A stretch of 64,000 nt of DNA from Artemia franciscana (taxonomy: Eukaryota > Arthropoda > Branchiopoda > Anostraca > Artemiidae). Under the pieces are notes generated by a model that searched no databases, had not been told where the DNA came from, and worked only from the letters and a program-made list of their open reading frames with translations. Positions 41,611 through 54,384 of this stretch are shown piece after piece (positions within the stretch are counted from its first letter, which is position 1; each line of letters begins with the position of its first letter). The position numbers and the translations under genes are program-made. Where the stretch lies: assembly GCF_032884065.1 (NCBI RefSeq), contig NC_088865.1:42851152-42915151 (forward strand), in the 5' to 3' direction.

Positions 41611-43954
41611 GTATCCGTTCCAATTTGAGTTCCTTTATTCTGTTAGCTGAATGACAAAGTAAAAGCTTGAATCCTGTTGCACTTTATATGTTTGTATTAA
41701 AACTCTTATCTGACATCAGGCTAAACTCTCTGTTACAAGTAGATGTCGTATCTGCCTTGTAGGCCAATCGGTTTAACTTAGAAAAAACCTCTTTTAACCA
41801 GCGGAAAGCCTGTATTTTACATACTCAGAGTTTGACTGAACATACATTTCCTTGCTGATTCTCCCTTTGAAAACAGCTTAGCAAGCAGATTTTTTCGCAT
41901 ATCTCAGAAGTGAAAAAATGTCAGTTACGAACTTTAGGTGTAACAGCGACGATGTGTGAAATTTGTTAAGCTTAGTGTTACCCATAAAAGGCCAGGAGCC
42001 TGGAAATAAAAGGCCAGGAGCCATAAAAGGCCAGGAGAAAACTTGCATGATTTTTGAAAAAGGTGAATATTCCCCCTAAAAGTTAAGGAATTTTAATGAA
42101 AATAATAGCATCAGATTCAGCGTAACAGAGAACCCTAGAGGTTTCAAGCTCCTATCTGTAAAAATGTGGAATTTTGTATTTTTGAAAGAAGAAAGGTCGT
42201 GGATAATTGTTCATTTCAAAAAATAACGCAACACAGTAACATTTTTAGAACAGTGTGGTGGATCACCATTTGATTTTTTTTCATGGTGGTTGCAAAAAGG
42301 GGATGAAGATTGCTTCATCACCCTAGAAGACCATTATCTATGCATATTTTCAACCCATTTTAATGACATCGACACAAAATTTTATTGTAAAGCTATTATT
42401 AAAATTTGTGGTAAAATTTTTTTTTATTATTCGAGGACTTTTCTAAATAGTATTCAAATGTTGTCCAATATTTAAATAGCTTACCAAAATTTTATTCTTA
42501 AGCAGCCCCCCCCACTACAAATATGCTTACAGATAAACCAAAAAAAAGACAGATTAATTAAAGATGAATGGAAGTTTATTTAAAAGGAAATTTATTTATA
42601 AAACGGATTACTAAAAAAAAAGATAAATCTATGCTAAAAACCCAAGACAAGCAGTAGTAAATTTATTTATAATTCAGACTAAAAAATTCATCTTAATCAA
42701 AAACCACGAATGAATGAAATGAATGGTAAAATCAAACTCAGAACAACCACAAAACACTTCACAAAAACTAATAGGGGCAATGTCCCCAGTCACTCTTTTA
42801 ACAATCTTATTGCCAAACAGTAATTTTACTGAGAAAGGTTTGTACTTCACGTAATGTGTTTATATTTGTCATAAAATCACAGTGTTGGTTCCATTTGTCA
42901 ACAAAGCAGCAACAATAACAATAAAAAAGAATGAAAAACACCATAATCACGATGATTATTGGAAAAAAAACAAATCAAAGAGGACAGACTATTAAATATT
43001 TAATGGCATTCATTCCAGGAAGTCTCAGAAATTTTTGGTGAGTTAACTTCATAAAAGAGAAAATTTCTATAATATCTTTTTTTTCAGTAAAGCAAAAAGC
43101 AGAGTTCAGTGTTTGATGGAATTGAAGAGGGTTGGCTCCACACTTATTTAAAAAAAATAATAATAATCAATCACTAATAAGGTCCTTGATTTTCTATTTT
43201 GTTATTATTATTGATTTTGTAATAAATAAAACAATATCTGTTCAAAATAAAGAATGCAAAATTTACATTTCTTCTAATACTTTACTATCAGTAGCTTTTT
43301 CTGGAAAGGATCTTATTAGCTAGTCTTGCTATGAAGTTTGTTAAAGATTTACAAAAAAAGAAATAAATAACTTAATAACAAATACATTTTAAACAGTTCA
43401 GAAAAAGAAATATCGTTAAATACTTACTTTTCGTTGATGCTTTAAATATAGTTAAATACTTTTCGTTAATGAGATATTTCAGTTAGATATTATTTACTTT
43501 TCTATCGTAGTTTTTTCCGGATAAAGAAAAGGCTGTAACAGCCGGATGAAAAACAAATAAAAAAAAGGATGACTACATTAATAGAACTGCTGAGGTAGTA
43601 GTTTAAATATTTATTTGGAGATATTTTTGGTGAAAATGTCTTTATTTTGTCGAAAATTTATTATGTCATTTTTGTTTCACACATCCCAGAGAAGAAGAAA
43701 ATGTGCCATAATAGCTTGATGACAGATGCAGTTTAGATATTTACCGAAATAAATAGGCATACTTTGAATGTTTATATAGGTTCAGACTATCATTAAGTTG
43801 TCTCAGGAAATGTTTGCAATTTACTTTTTCGGCTCAGTGCTCAAGAAAAGCACAAGACATTCCTAGAAGCAGGATCACAAATGCACTTTAAATAATCACG
43901 GAAATGCAGAAGCAATTTTTCACAGCCTCATTTTGTAGAGAAAATGATAGTCAG
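41611..43954. other. No gene seen; one composite-repeat fragment
   Basis: Mostly AT-rich DNA. At 41,965-42,190 a diverged fragment of the composite left module (CAGATTCAGCGTAACAGAGA, TTTCAAGCTCCTATCTG, AAAATGTGGAATTTTGTATT) contains AAAAGGCCAGGAG three times. Short frames (42,290-42,475; 43,132-43,323) are AT-driven. Confidence 0.55.
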
Positions 43955-44024
43955 GCCCGTTTTAAGTTTTAATGTCGCTCCTTACTTTCAGTTTAAAAAA
44001 AACCTTTCCTTTATTATTTAATAT
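43955..44024 (+). repeat. Solo right end of palindromic module
   Basis: CCCGTTTTAAGTTTTAATGT, CGCTCCTTACTTTCAG and a T-rich end finishing in TTATTTAAT. Only the outermost ~70 bp of one arm are present. Confidence 0.75.
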
Positions 44025-44029
44025 CACTC

Positions 44030-44474
44030 AGGGCCGGATTTAAAGCTTTGACGCTTCTAGGGCTAAGTGTTTTTGTCGCTTTATTTTTGTAAGATGGTTG
44101 GGGAAATCTCCAAAAACTTCGGGGATAGTGATAGCTGCGGGTCCTAGTTGGCCTGTTGGTAAATCCTCGCCTGACTTCACTGCATTTTTCATTTTATTTT
44201 TAATCTTGTAATAAGTACAAAAGAAAATATTCGTAATATAATTCGTTCTAGTAAAGCGCAAAATATTCGGTAGGTCTTCTGCTTTTACCGTTAGGGAGAA
44301 AGGCAGTGGCCAAACTCTTGTTTGTAGTGAAGAATGTAAGAGTCTTGAACAGTTTTGGAAAGAGCTAAAAAAAATTAATGGAATTCCCATGACCCTGATC
44401 ATATCATTACTAAGTTTTTTGGGGTGGGGGAGGTGGATCACGCCATAGAGAGAGGGCAAGGGGTCAGCCCTCAT
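44030..44474 (-). other. Possible hAT-like terminus with adjoining open frame
   Basis: CAGGGCCGGATTTAAAGC (44,030-44,047) resembles terminal repeats of hAT-type DNA transposons, which often begin CAGGGCCGG. A minus-strand open frame running into it (44,474-44,040) contains VKSGEDLPTGQLGPAAITIP and EVFGDFPNHLTKIKRQKHLA, which looks more protein-like than its surroundings but matches no family I know. No partner inverted terminus was found within the window, so the element, if real, is truncated. Confidence 0.3.
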
Positions 44475-44739
44475 GACTTACCATTTATCATGATAATATT
44501 TTTTTGAATAGGGGGTATCATCTCAAAGGGAACGAGGGTCAGCACCCATAGGTTTTGGAGTAAAATATTGTTAATGTGTTGTTTTGTTTAATAGGTTGTT
44601 GTTGAGGGGGGAGCAGACCATGAAGGACCTGGGTTGAGTTCCCGTAATTTATGGATAAAATATCGTCACTGCGTTTTTCGAGTGTGGGTGGGGGTCAGGT
44701 TTATCTAATCTTTGAACCATTTTGAAAACCCTCGCACAA

Positions 44740-46540
44740 CAATCTTATATCCCCCAGGGTATAAAATATAACACATGCTCCCGAATTCTGGGGGTTTGTG
44801 TTGACCCTGGAGTTCTTGTTATCTGAACTTTTGACTTATTTTAACAAAATGGCTGTCTCAAAATGTCGATCGAATGAATTTGGGGTAGAAAGGGTAGGGG
44901 ACGTAGGTCCCTTAGTTGCTCTTGTCCACTGTAACTCTTGAAAAGGGACTAAAACACTCAATTTCCAATATAATAAGCCCCCTCCGAAGTTTATACAACC
45001 ATTTCTTCCATAATAAAAGCTTCAAATACCCCCAATGCATAACTTACAACACCTGTTTGGTGTGTTTCGGACAAAATGAAACCCTCAAAATTTGATCGGA
45101 TACATTTGTGGAAAAGAGGGTTTATGGGAGAGGGTTTCTAGTTGCCATCTAATCATTTTTGACTCTCGAAAAGGCATTAGGACTTTCAATTTCTAGTCAT
45201 TTGAGTCCCCTCCTAAGCTTACTTCTTCCATAAGGATTCTGTATGCCCCCAGAGCATAAGTTAAAACCTTTCCCCTGAGCTCTTTGGGGGGGGGGTCTTT
45301 TAATCCCCTTTAAGGTTTATAGTTCCAACTCTTCTATAACAACCTTATATGCCCCTGAGGCATAAATAACAGCCATTCCCCTGGGTTCTGGGGGGGATCT
45401 TGATTCTGAAGTTTTTGGTAAACGATTATTGGAATATTTCAAAGAAAATGTTATCTTATTTTAATCCGATACGTTTGAGGAAAAGAGGGCGTTGGGGAAG
45501 GGTGTGTGTAAATACCCTCCAGTAACTTTTGACCTTTAAAAACGTAACTAGAAATTTTAATTTTCAATTAAATAAACTACTTCTGAAGTTTACACGTACC
45601 ACCACTTACATATAAATCTTATATGCCCTCTGGGCATTTTTTAAAACACTTGCCCCTGGGTTCTGGGGGGTTGTGTTGACCTCGGAATTCTTTTTATCTG
45701 AGTTTGAACTATTTTTAATAAAAGGACTATCTCAGAATTGTTATCCGATAGGTTTGGACGGAAAAGGAAGTAAGGGGAGGGGGGTGGGGGGTAATTGCCC
45801 TTTGATCTCTTTTGGTGCTTAGAGCTTTAACTTTCAATTTCCAGTCAAATGAACCGCATCGGATGTTTATATGAGCATCCCTTCAATAAGGATCATCCAT
45901 AACCCCAGGCCATAACTTAAAACGCCTACCTTTATGCCCCGGGAGATTCTGTTGACCTCGGAGTTTTGTTATCTGATCGCTGAACTATATTTAAAAAATT
46001 ACCGGATTTTTAGGGGAAAAAATAATGAGGGGGCTTGTTGCCTTTCGATCGCTTTTGACTCTTAAAAACGACACTATAACATTCGATTTCCCTTCGAATG
46101 AGCCCCCTCCAAAGCATATAGGACCATACCCTTCATATGAAGTGTCTCTGGGAAAAAAAACTATATAAATTATGCATTATGGCCTTAGGGTTGGTGGGGG
46201 AGGCTATTTGCCATCGGATCACTTTTAACTGTTAAAAAGGGAACTAGAATTTTCAGTTTCTGACTATTTGAGTACCCTCCGAAGTTTATGCGACAACCTC
46301 TTCCATATGAACCTTATATGCCCTCTGGACATAAATAAAACCCTTTACCGGGCGTTGGGGAGGGAGGGGGGTATGTTGATGCCGAAATTTCTGTCATCTG
46401 ATGTCAGGACTATTTCGAACAAAATGGCTATATCAAAATTTAGATAGGATGCATTTAGGGAAAAGAGATTGGAGCCCACCGATCACTTTCGATGACTCTT
46501 AGAAAGGCAAATAGAACTTAAAATTTTCAATCACATGAGC
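44740..46540. repeat. Diverged ~270-bp tandem array, part 1
   Basis: Recurring anchors AACAAAATGGCT(A/G)TCTCAAAA then (C/T)GAT(G/A)CATTTGGGG at about 44,843, 45,072, 45,440, 45,715, 45,990 and 46,415. They alternate with TTATATGCCC, GCATAACTTA and TGACCTTGAAAAGGGA blocks. Spacing is irregular (about 230-425 bp) because units have indels. Units are much diverged, so the array is old. Non-coding. Confidence 0.78.
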
Positions 46541-46546
46541 CACCTC

Positions 46547-47085
46547 TGAATTTTTACCCCTGCTCTTGAGAATATTTTTATTTTTAAAAGGGACCGTCAT
46601 GATCATAATACAAGAAAAGCTGAAAACTTATCTCATGATTTTAGGAGTAGGCTAAGCCTACCACTTGGGCATCTTTTGATTCGCCATTATGGTCGCCATG
46701 TTTGGAATATATTGCCCGAGTGTGTGAAAATGCACATAGTCTTCCGGCCTTCAAGTCACGGGCAAAGAAGTTTATTTTATCTCGTGAGGAATTTTGATGT
46801 GAACCTCGCTCTAGCTTGTATTTCTACTCAAGACATTTCCCTGATTTTTGTTTTTGCTGTTATTTCTTTTGTTTTCTGCCTTCTTCTTGTCTTTTCCTAT
46901 CTCTCTTTTTTCCTCTCTGCACTCATCAGTTGAGTTTCCTTCGGATTGGTTTGCGCAATATGAGTGTAGTTTTAATTAACTGAGGGTGATAGCCTCGCTT
47001 GTCCTTCCGAGCTTATTGTCTTTCTTGGCAGGCGAATGGCAAATAGTCTTTGTTTTCTTTTTTAATGAATGTATATCTCTCATAT
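46547..47085 (+). mobile_element. LINE 3' fragment inserted in the tandem array
   Basis: Open from about 46,547 to 46,933. It reads FTPALENIFIFKRDRHDHNT, RKAENLSHDFRSRLSLPLGH, LLIRHYGRHVWNILPECVKM and GQRSLFYLVRNFD, the conserved C-terminal tail of many LINE RTs (the 'H.YNTR ... G..VWN.LP' pattern). The last ~40 residues are hydrophobic and may be read-through of the 3' UTR. A 3' UTR follows to about 47,085, ending near TCTCATATCTTTCGTAC. The RT core is missing (5' truncation). Array units resume on both sides. Confidence 0.78.
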
Positions 47086-47099
47086 CTTTCGTACAAACA

Positions 47100-47335
47100 C
47101 TCCTTATATAAAACCTTATATGGCCCTGTTGCATAGCTTATTACACTTGCCCTTGGGCTCTGGCGGTTGTTTTGATCCTGGAGTTTTTGTTATTTGATTT
47201 TTAAACTATTTTGAACAAAAGGGCTCTCTCAAAATTTTTACAAGATGCATTTGGGGAACAAATTACTTTGGGAGGAGGGTGATAGTTGCCCTCCAATCCC
47301 CTTTGACCCTTGAAAAAGGAACAGATATTTGGTTT
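47100..47335. repeat. Diverged ~270-bp tandem array, part 2
   Basis: One unit with CTTATATGGCCCTGTTGCAT, GGAGTTTTTGTTATTTGA, GAACAAAAGGGCTCTCTCAA (47,213) and CAAGATGCATTTGGGG. It sits between the LINE tail and composite copy C10, so both inserted into one array. Confidence 0.75.
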
Positions 47336-47339
47336 ACCT

Positions 47340-48840
47340 GAATAGAATTTGGTAACCTCAATAGAAACTCTAAAAAACGGAATCTGTAATAGTAGTTACA
47401 TCAAAAGAATCGCATTTTAATTCTGATTTTAAATATCAAGTTTAGACTTAGACTTCAAAATTTACGAGCCTGGGAAAATTTACCATAATTTAGAAAATAG
47501 AGGGAAACATCCCTTAAAATTCTTAGAATATTAACATAAATCGCATCATAAAATTTAGCGTATCAGAGAACCCTACAGTAGAAGTTTCAAGCTCCTATCT
47601 ACAAAAATGTGGAATTCTGAATTTTTTTTTTCCACAAGACAGATTACAGATGCGTGTTTATTTTTTTTCCCCAGGGGTGATCGTATCGGCCCAGTGGTCC
47701 TAGAATTTCACAAGAGGGCTCATTCTAACGGAAATTAAAAGTTCTAGTGTGTTTTTTAAGTGACCAAAACATTGGAGGGTACCTAGGCCCCCTCCCACGC
47801 TCATTAATTTCCAATGAGGAAATTAATGTGGGGAAGTGTACAGACGTTTTCAGGGGTATTTTTTTGGTTGGGGGGAGGGTTTTAGTGGAGGGGCTTATGC
47901 AGGGGGAGGTTTTCATGAAGGAACTTGTCATGGTAGAAGAAAATTTCCATTAAGTGGGCCCAGGACTTTAAAATTTTTTTTTTTAAACAATGAAAAAAGA
48001 AATTTGAAAAAGTTTTTCAGCTGAAAGTATGGAGCACCGTTCAAACTTAAAACGAACAGAAATTATTATGCATATGAGGGGTTCACCTCCTCCTAATACC
48101 TTAATCTTTACGCTAAAGAAATATTATTAATTTCAACTATTTATCCTACGGCTTTTGTGATTGAGGGTTAATTCTTAAGGAATTGGGACAAAATTTAAGC
48201 TTTAGTCTAAAGAGCGAGGTATTGACGAGGGGGTGAACCCTCTCATATACGTAATAAAAACATACGAATATGGAAGTTCCTTACGTAAGTTAATTCGTAA
48301 ATTATGTAAATTTTTACTAATATACACGTTCGTAAAAAATTAAAAGCTCTAGTTGCCTTAAAAAAAATGGGAGGGTAACTGGGCCTACTATCCCGTTCAT
48401 TTTTCCTAAAAATCTTCCGATCAAAACTAGGTGAAAGCCATTTAGCAAAAAAAAAAAAAAAATTAATATGCTAGTTTCATTTTAATTATTTATTTGTCGA
48501 GAGCCAAAATCAAAACTTGCATTAATTCAAAAACGTTCAAAAATTAAATAAAAAAAAAAGTTTTTTCAACTGAAAGTAAGGAGCGACATTAAAACTTAAA
48601 ACGAACAGAAATTGATCCGTATATGAAAGGGGCTGTTCCCTCCTCAACGTCCCGCTCTTTACGCTAAAGTTTTTACTGTTTTAAAAAGTACATTTGAGAG
48701 AGAGTCAAACTTTAGCGCAAAGAGCGGGGCGTTGAGGAAGGATCACCCTTTTTCATATACGGAGTAATTTCTGTTCATTTTAAGCTTTAACGTCGGTTCT
48801 TACTTTCAATTAAACAGACTTGTTTTTTTTTTATTTAATT
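47340..48840 (+). repeat. Composite foldback repeat, copy C10
   Basis: Lacks the terminal hairpin (begins around AATAGAAACTCTAAAAAACG, 47,361), then left module, short T tract (about 47,658-47,670), CCCAGGGG module with an internal deletion near 47,800-47,830, motif module (about 48,080-48,260), linker, and palindromic module (48,543-48,840). Arms share the GGGGCTGTTCCCTCCTCAACG subtype on the left only; the right arm is more mutated. Inserted in the ~270-bp array. Confidence 0.82.
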
Positions 48841-48849
48841 CTAGAGAAG

Positions 48850-50555
48850 GCATAAGAACCATAAATACCCGCAGGGCATAACTTACAACGCCTACCCCAT
48901 GGTCCAGGGGTTTGTGTCAACACCGAAGTTTTTGCTACCTCACCTTTAAACTATTTTCAATAAAATTCCTATCTTAAAATTTTTGTCTGATGCATTTGGA
49001 GGAAAAGGGCGTGGAGGAGGGCTAGTTACACTCCGATCTTTTTAGATTCTTAAAAAGTGAATAAGAACTATCACTTTCCGAACAAAATAGCCCTTTCTGG
49101 TATACGAGCAATCCTTCCATAAAAGCCATATATGCCCCGGGGCAAAACTGACAGAACCTGCACCCGGGCCCTGGGGTTTGTGTAGACACCAGGGTCTTTG
49201 TTATCTGACTTCAAACATTTTAAATAAAATGCTAATATCAAAATTTTATTTGATGCATTTGAAGGAAAAAGGGCGGGGGGATAGCTACCCTCTGATCACT
49301 TTTAAATGTTAAAAAGTGAATTAGAACTTTCAATATTCAATCAAATGTGCCCTCTCTGAAGTTTATTCAAGCATCCCTTCCATAAGAACCTTATATACCA
49401 CCAAGCCATAATTCTAAACGCTCGACCCTGGGCCTGATGAGTTTTTTCAATACAGAAAATTTTGTTATCTGACCTTTGAAATATTTTTAACAAAAATGGC
49501 GATCTAAAAATTTTTATCTGATACATTTGGGGAAAAAAGGCGTGGAGTGGGGTGGCTAGTTTTCCTCCGATATCTATTCGAATTTGAAAAAGTGATCTGA
49601 AAATTTTAATTTCCAATCAAATGAGCCCCCTATAAAGTCTAAACGAGTACCTTATTTGCCCTAAAGTTACCACCTAAAGTTAAGTTATATTGGTATAACT
49701 TAAATGCCTGCCCTCGGGCCCTGTGGTGGTTGTGTAGACCCCAAAATTTTGGTTATCTGACCTTTGAACTATTTGTAACAAAATGGCTGCCTCAAAACTT
49801 TTATCTGATGGTCGTTTCCCTCCGATCTCTTTTAACTCTGAAAAAGTGACCTAGAACTTTTAATTTCCAATCAAATAGGACCTCTGTCAAGTTTATACGA
49901 GCATCCCTTCCATAAGTACCATAACTGTCCCCAGAGCATAACTTACAACGCCCCCTGGCCCTGGGTGGTTGTGTCGACACCGGAGTTTTACTATATGATC
50001 TTTGAATGTTTTTGAACAAAATGGCTATCTCAAAATTTTTATCGGATGTATTTCCGAGTTCTTTATTAAAACAATAAAATTCACAAACAAAAAACTACTT
50101 CAAGACAATCTACTTCAAGACAGGGAAAAAATTACCAACACAAACAAATATAACCAAAATTCAAAAAAAAAACAAGCAGTCCACCTTAATAATACCCAAA
50201 AATGAAAACTAGGCAGGGGGTAGCACATGATTTCCCAAACTGAATTAAATATCCAACTCAATACAGAGACATCAACTCTGAAGGAAATCGCCAAAAAAAT
50301 GCGGAAAAGGGCACAGAGGGGGGTCTGCCCACCGATCATTTTTGACTCTTAAAAAGGGCACTAGAACTCTCGAGTTCCAATCGAATGAGGCTCCTTTGAA
50401 GTTTATACGATGACTTCTTCCATATGAATTACCTATGAGAGAAAAATAAATGAATAAATAATAAAGCATTGGAGGCGTATGGCCTTTACTATAGGCAACG
50501 CTACAGTGTTTCCTCTGATCTTGCTGTTCAACCTTGCACAAACTTTAATTCCAGT
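48850..50555. repeat. Diverged ~270-bp tandem array, part 3
   Basis: Anchors AAAATGGC...TCTGAT(G/A)CATTTGG at about 48,957, 49,222, 49,488, 49,776 and 50,015, spacing about 240-290 bp. Interleaved blocks: CTTCCATAAGAACC, GCATAACTTACAACGCC, GGGCCCTGG, GTTATCTGACCTTTGAACTA. An A-rich, Lys/Asn-coding patch at 50,060-50,205 is not part of the unit. Confidence 0.78.
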
Positions 50556-51325
50556 TAGAGCTTATAGTACAAAATAAATTTTGTCAGGATCTCTGCGAAA
50601 AATTATTTAGTACTCCCCCCAAATAAAAATTTTGATTTTGTTTAACCATCTCTCTCCTTTCTTATCCGTTAGTTCCTGAAATTGTCTATTCCTTTCTCAG
50701 GCTGTTTTCAAAATATTGCAGACATCCTTTTTTGATGACCCCGGTACATGTAGTTTAAGATCTGATATTTCAAAAGGTATTAATAGCTCTAATATAGCCG
50801 AATTTGTTTCACATGTCCAAGTAAAAGGAAACGAAATAAAAAACAAACAAACCAAAGACATAAGCTAAAAATTATTAAAAAAATCAATCAAACGTAAAAA
50901 TGGTAAAAAAGTTTGCACGGGAAAATGATGAGGGCTATTTTACGGAGAAAATTCTTATCAGTTTGAAATCGTCTAGAGTATCAGTAGTGATACCTTTTTT
51001 GATCCGACAACATAGAAACCCCTTTGAATCCCAGTCTCCACACCTTTTTAAAGCTTCTTCAAGAGGCCGGTACTTGTTACGTAATAGGGACTGATTTCTC
51101 AGATATGGAGGTTGCAATTACGCAGTAGGGGGTAGTTTCTAAGCGATGCATGTATTAATTATTTAAAAACCTAAGGGTGTAGGGAAGAACCTTCAGTGAC
51201 CCGCCAAATCATGGTCTTTTTGGGTGTTAGGTACTAGGGTTTGCATGTTACACAATAAGAGAGTGTTTTTTTTTAAGATAAAACCTTGAGAGGGCCAGGG
51301 AAAAACATTCAGGACCCGCTAGTGG
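50556..51325. other. No gene supported
   Basis: Open frame 50,900-51,094 (VKKFARENDEGYFTEKILIS ... QHRNPFESQSPHLFKASSRG) is matched by an equally long opposing frame; no family recognised and no splice context. Confidence 0.4.
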
Positions 51326-51329
51326 GGAG

Positions 51330-51870
51330 CTTTTTAGGCGCTGGATCCAAGCGAGCAATTCCACCAGGCCCCTAGCAACCAATTCAACTAGGACCCTAGC
51401 GAAAAATTCCGAAGGTGCCCTAGCAGCCAATTTAACAGGATCATTCGCTAGCATTTCCACTGGAGCCCTACCAACAAAATCCAGCGGGGCCCCTTCCATC
51501 CAATTTCACCGAACCCCCTAGCAACCTTTTCAGCCGGTGCCCCCTAGCAACATATTTTATCGGAGGTCCCCCTAACCTAGCAACATTTTCCACCAGGGGA
51601 CTCTAGCATTAAATTTGTCAATTCCACGGGGGGTTCCCTAGCAAGTTAGTTCAACGGGGGGCCCCTAGCAACCATTTCCATGAGGAGACCTAAAAGCCAG
51701 TTCTACTGGGGGTATCTAACATTCAATCCCAAGGGGAGATCCTAGTATTCAATTTCAACGGGGCCCTCAGCAAGCAATTCCAGCGGTGGCCCTATCAAGC
51801 AACTCCTTCGGGGACCTAGCATCCAATTCTAACAGGGGGGTCTAGCAACCAATTTCACTGGCATGACGTT
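51330..51870. repeat. Degenerate ~24-bp minisatellite
   Basis: About 20 units on the theme CCCTAGCAACCAATTTCACCGGGG, each about 22-26 bp with many substitutions. The minus-strand open frame over part of it (51,248-51,499) reflects the repeat (LVELVARGLVELLA) and is not a gene. An isolated similar unit (GGGCCCTAGCAGCCATTTCT) lies at 52,687. Confidence 0.82.
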
Positions 51871-52480
51871 TTTCAAGACGTTCAAGATTTCAGTGGATGT
51901 TATTAATAGATGAATGTTTACTTATGTTAAGGATGATGACATCTCGCCTGAAATGACAGACCTCAGAGTCCCATTGGGGACCCTTCCTTGTCACTAAGGA
52001 GGATAAACACAGTGGGTGTTAAAATTGACAATCCACACTTGGGTTGTTACAATACACTTTAAGAGATTTTCTTTTTCTTTCAATGCTTTTTTTTCAGGGA
52101 ATCTTTATAATCTAAAGACTTTTTTTCCACAATAAGATTCGAAAGGAATTCTCTCTCAACTGAATGGAGTGCTAGAGAGGTGAACTATGAAAGACTTTCT
52201 AATTTTATTAGTCGAGGAATATTTTCTACATATTAACCTATTGCATGCAGTGGGGACTCTCTGTCAGCCTTCTAGAACGATTAAATGGTTCGCATGTTTC
52301 CAACCCTTCCCACTTAAAGGCACACAAGCGTCCCAATACTATTGATTTATTCTCTATTACATACACCTGCATGTTACAGCGCTATTTGTTTTATAAGGTG
52401 ACCTAACCAGTTTAAGTTAGATATTGAATCAGTGAGATGTTACAAATGCTTGGCTTTAGGTATTTCATTGCAAATATGAT
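51871..52480. other. No gene seen
   Basis: Spacer between two tandem-repeat regions; no frame or element recognised. Confidence 0.5.
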
Positions 52481-53690
52481 AAAGTATTAAAGGTTCATCC
52501 TGGAACCGGAAATCTCAAGATTAAAGGATTTTTATTGTATACACATTTTTTGATAATAAAAAAAAATTTACAAGCATTATTGAAACACATTAAAAACAAT
52601 GAAAGCACAGAAAACGTAAAAAAACGTGAAAACTGCTTATAAAGGATAAAATCTAAGCAAAAACAAACACGAATAAAAGAAACGTGGGGCCCTAGCAGCC
52701 ATTTCTAGGGGGAGGTCGTTATAGAGACAACTTTAAACCATATCAAGAGTTATTTCTGAGAGGTCCTTATAAAATGCCACGTTCCTATTGCTCTATTAGA
52801 CGCACCTGCAAGAAAACGAGACACATTTTTGCATTCAGATATTACTGAGAGGCTTAAATGGAAATTCTACGTTTCTTTGAGTCAAACTATGTTAATTCAC
52901 ACCTCCGTGACCAAGCATTAAGAGTTATTCTGACAGGCCTTTATTAAAATGCCTGGTTTCTTTGACTGGGTGTTAGATTTCAGTCCCTCTCCACCGAAAA
53001 ATCTTTTAGCACCGCTCACCTTTCATAGTATCAGATTTAGATATTTCATTACGTAAATGATTACGTATTTAAGATTCGCATTTGAGCACGAAATCTAAAG
53101 AACAAAGGCTTTTGATTGTGCAGACAACTTTTTGAATTAAAATAATTTACAACCATTATCAAACCACAGAAAAAAGCAATTACAACACAATAAACAAGAA
53201 AAGAAAACGTAAAAAAGTTTATAAGGGATAAAATATAAGTGAAAAAAATCATGAAATAAAAAGGTGGGAAAGGTCATGAAATAAAAAAGGTAGGAACAAC
53301 ATCCAGGGAGAGGGTTGTGATTTGAGATAAATCTAAATCATATTAAGAATTATTTCTGAGAGGTCTTTATGAAAGTGCTACGTTTCTGTTGCTCTATTAG
53401 ACGCACCTGCAAGAAATGAGAGACACATTTTTGCATTTGGTCATTTCTGAGTACTTTTAACGGAAATGCTCCGTATCTTTGAGCCAAGACTATGAATATT
53501 CACACCACCGTGCCAATATGTGGCTAGTCCACCATCATAAGCAATGCCAAAGGAGGGGTTGCTATTGGAGATAACTTTAAACCATATTAAGAGTTATTTA
53601 TGAAAGGTTTAATGAAAAATGCTTTGTATGTTTGACTGGGTACTAGATTTCTGCCGCCATTACCAAAAATTTTTTCAAACAACTTCCACC
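52481..53690. repeat. Diverged tandem duplication, ~600-bp unit
   Basis: Two units with matching phrases about 600 bp apart: TATTGCTCTATTAGACGCACCTGC-type (52,784 and 53,385), GAGAGGTCCTTATAAAATGC / GAGAGGTCTTTATGAAAGTG, and the A-rich GAAAACGTAAAAAA sections (52,610 and 53,203). TTTGACTGGGTGTTAGATTT / TTTGACTGGGTACTAGATTT occur at about 52,962 and 53,631. Indels blur the period. Confidence 0.75.
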
Positions 53691-53723
53691 TCAATTTTAA
53701 GTGGTAAAACATGTTAGTCCAAG

Positions 53724-54140
53724 CAATTCACGCCACCATAGCCATATGTTGCTACCCTGTGACATCCCTCTGGCACGCCCTCATCATTTCTAAGACATTT
53801 TTTGGATGTTTTCTCGATAAAATTATGCTTAAATTCAATTCGTGTTTTTGCAGGACCTCCTCCAACGTGATACCCACACGGCAATTCACGCCAGTATGGC
53901 TATATGTGGCTAGCGCTTGACATCTTTCTGACATCCGCTAATCATTCCTAAGATATTTTCCAGGTATTTTCCTATTAATATCATGCTTAAAGTCTATTGA
54001 TTCTTGTTTTTGCAATCCATTCCTTAGCTTGATGCTCCATGCGGCAAGTCAAGTCACTTCGCCACACTCAGACTGGCCCTCTGGTACTCCTCGTCAGCCA
54101 TAAGATACTTCTCAGATATATTTTTGTTTAAGTGATACCC
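53724..54140. repeat. Tandem array, ~160-bp unit, about 2.6 copies
   Basis: Units start at GCAATTCACGCCACCATAGC (53,722), GCAATTCACGCCAGTATGGC (53,880) and GCAAGTCAAGTCACTTCGCC (54,042). Each has ...CTAAGATATTTT... and, in the first two, TCTTGTTTTTGCA-like phrases near the end. The third is partial. Confidence 0.8.
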
Positions 54141-54384
54141 AATTCCGCTTCCTTGGCGATATGCAGTTCTGATCCCTGGTTACAACGGTTCCACCTCCAA
54201 TTATATTGGTTTTCACCCAGGTTCAGCCGATTCTAGTTCCCACTTTGCACACTCCAATCCCAAGTCAAAATCTGGCTCCAGTTTTGTCAGTTCTGGTTCC
54301 GCCACTTCTGTCCCCGATTCCAAAGTTCCGTCCACTTACGGCCCCCATCCAGATTCCTTAGTTCCGATCATCGAAATCTCGACT
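54141..54384. repeat. Short degenerate GGTTCC/GATTCC repeat stretch
   Basis: Phrases such as GGTTCCACCTCC, GATTCTAGTTCCC, GGCTCCAGTTTTG, GGTTCCGCCACTTC and GATTCCAAAGTTCCG recur at irregular intervals. Transition between the ~160-bp array and the 21-bp array. Confidence 0.45.

Noticed and set aside
51248-51499. Minus-strand frame with LVELVARG-type repeats
   Set aside because: Product of the ~24-bp minisatellite, no start context or family.
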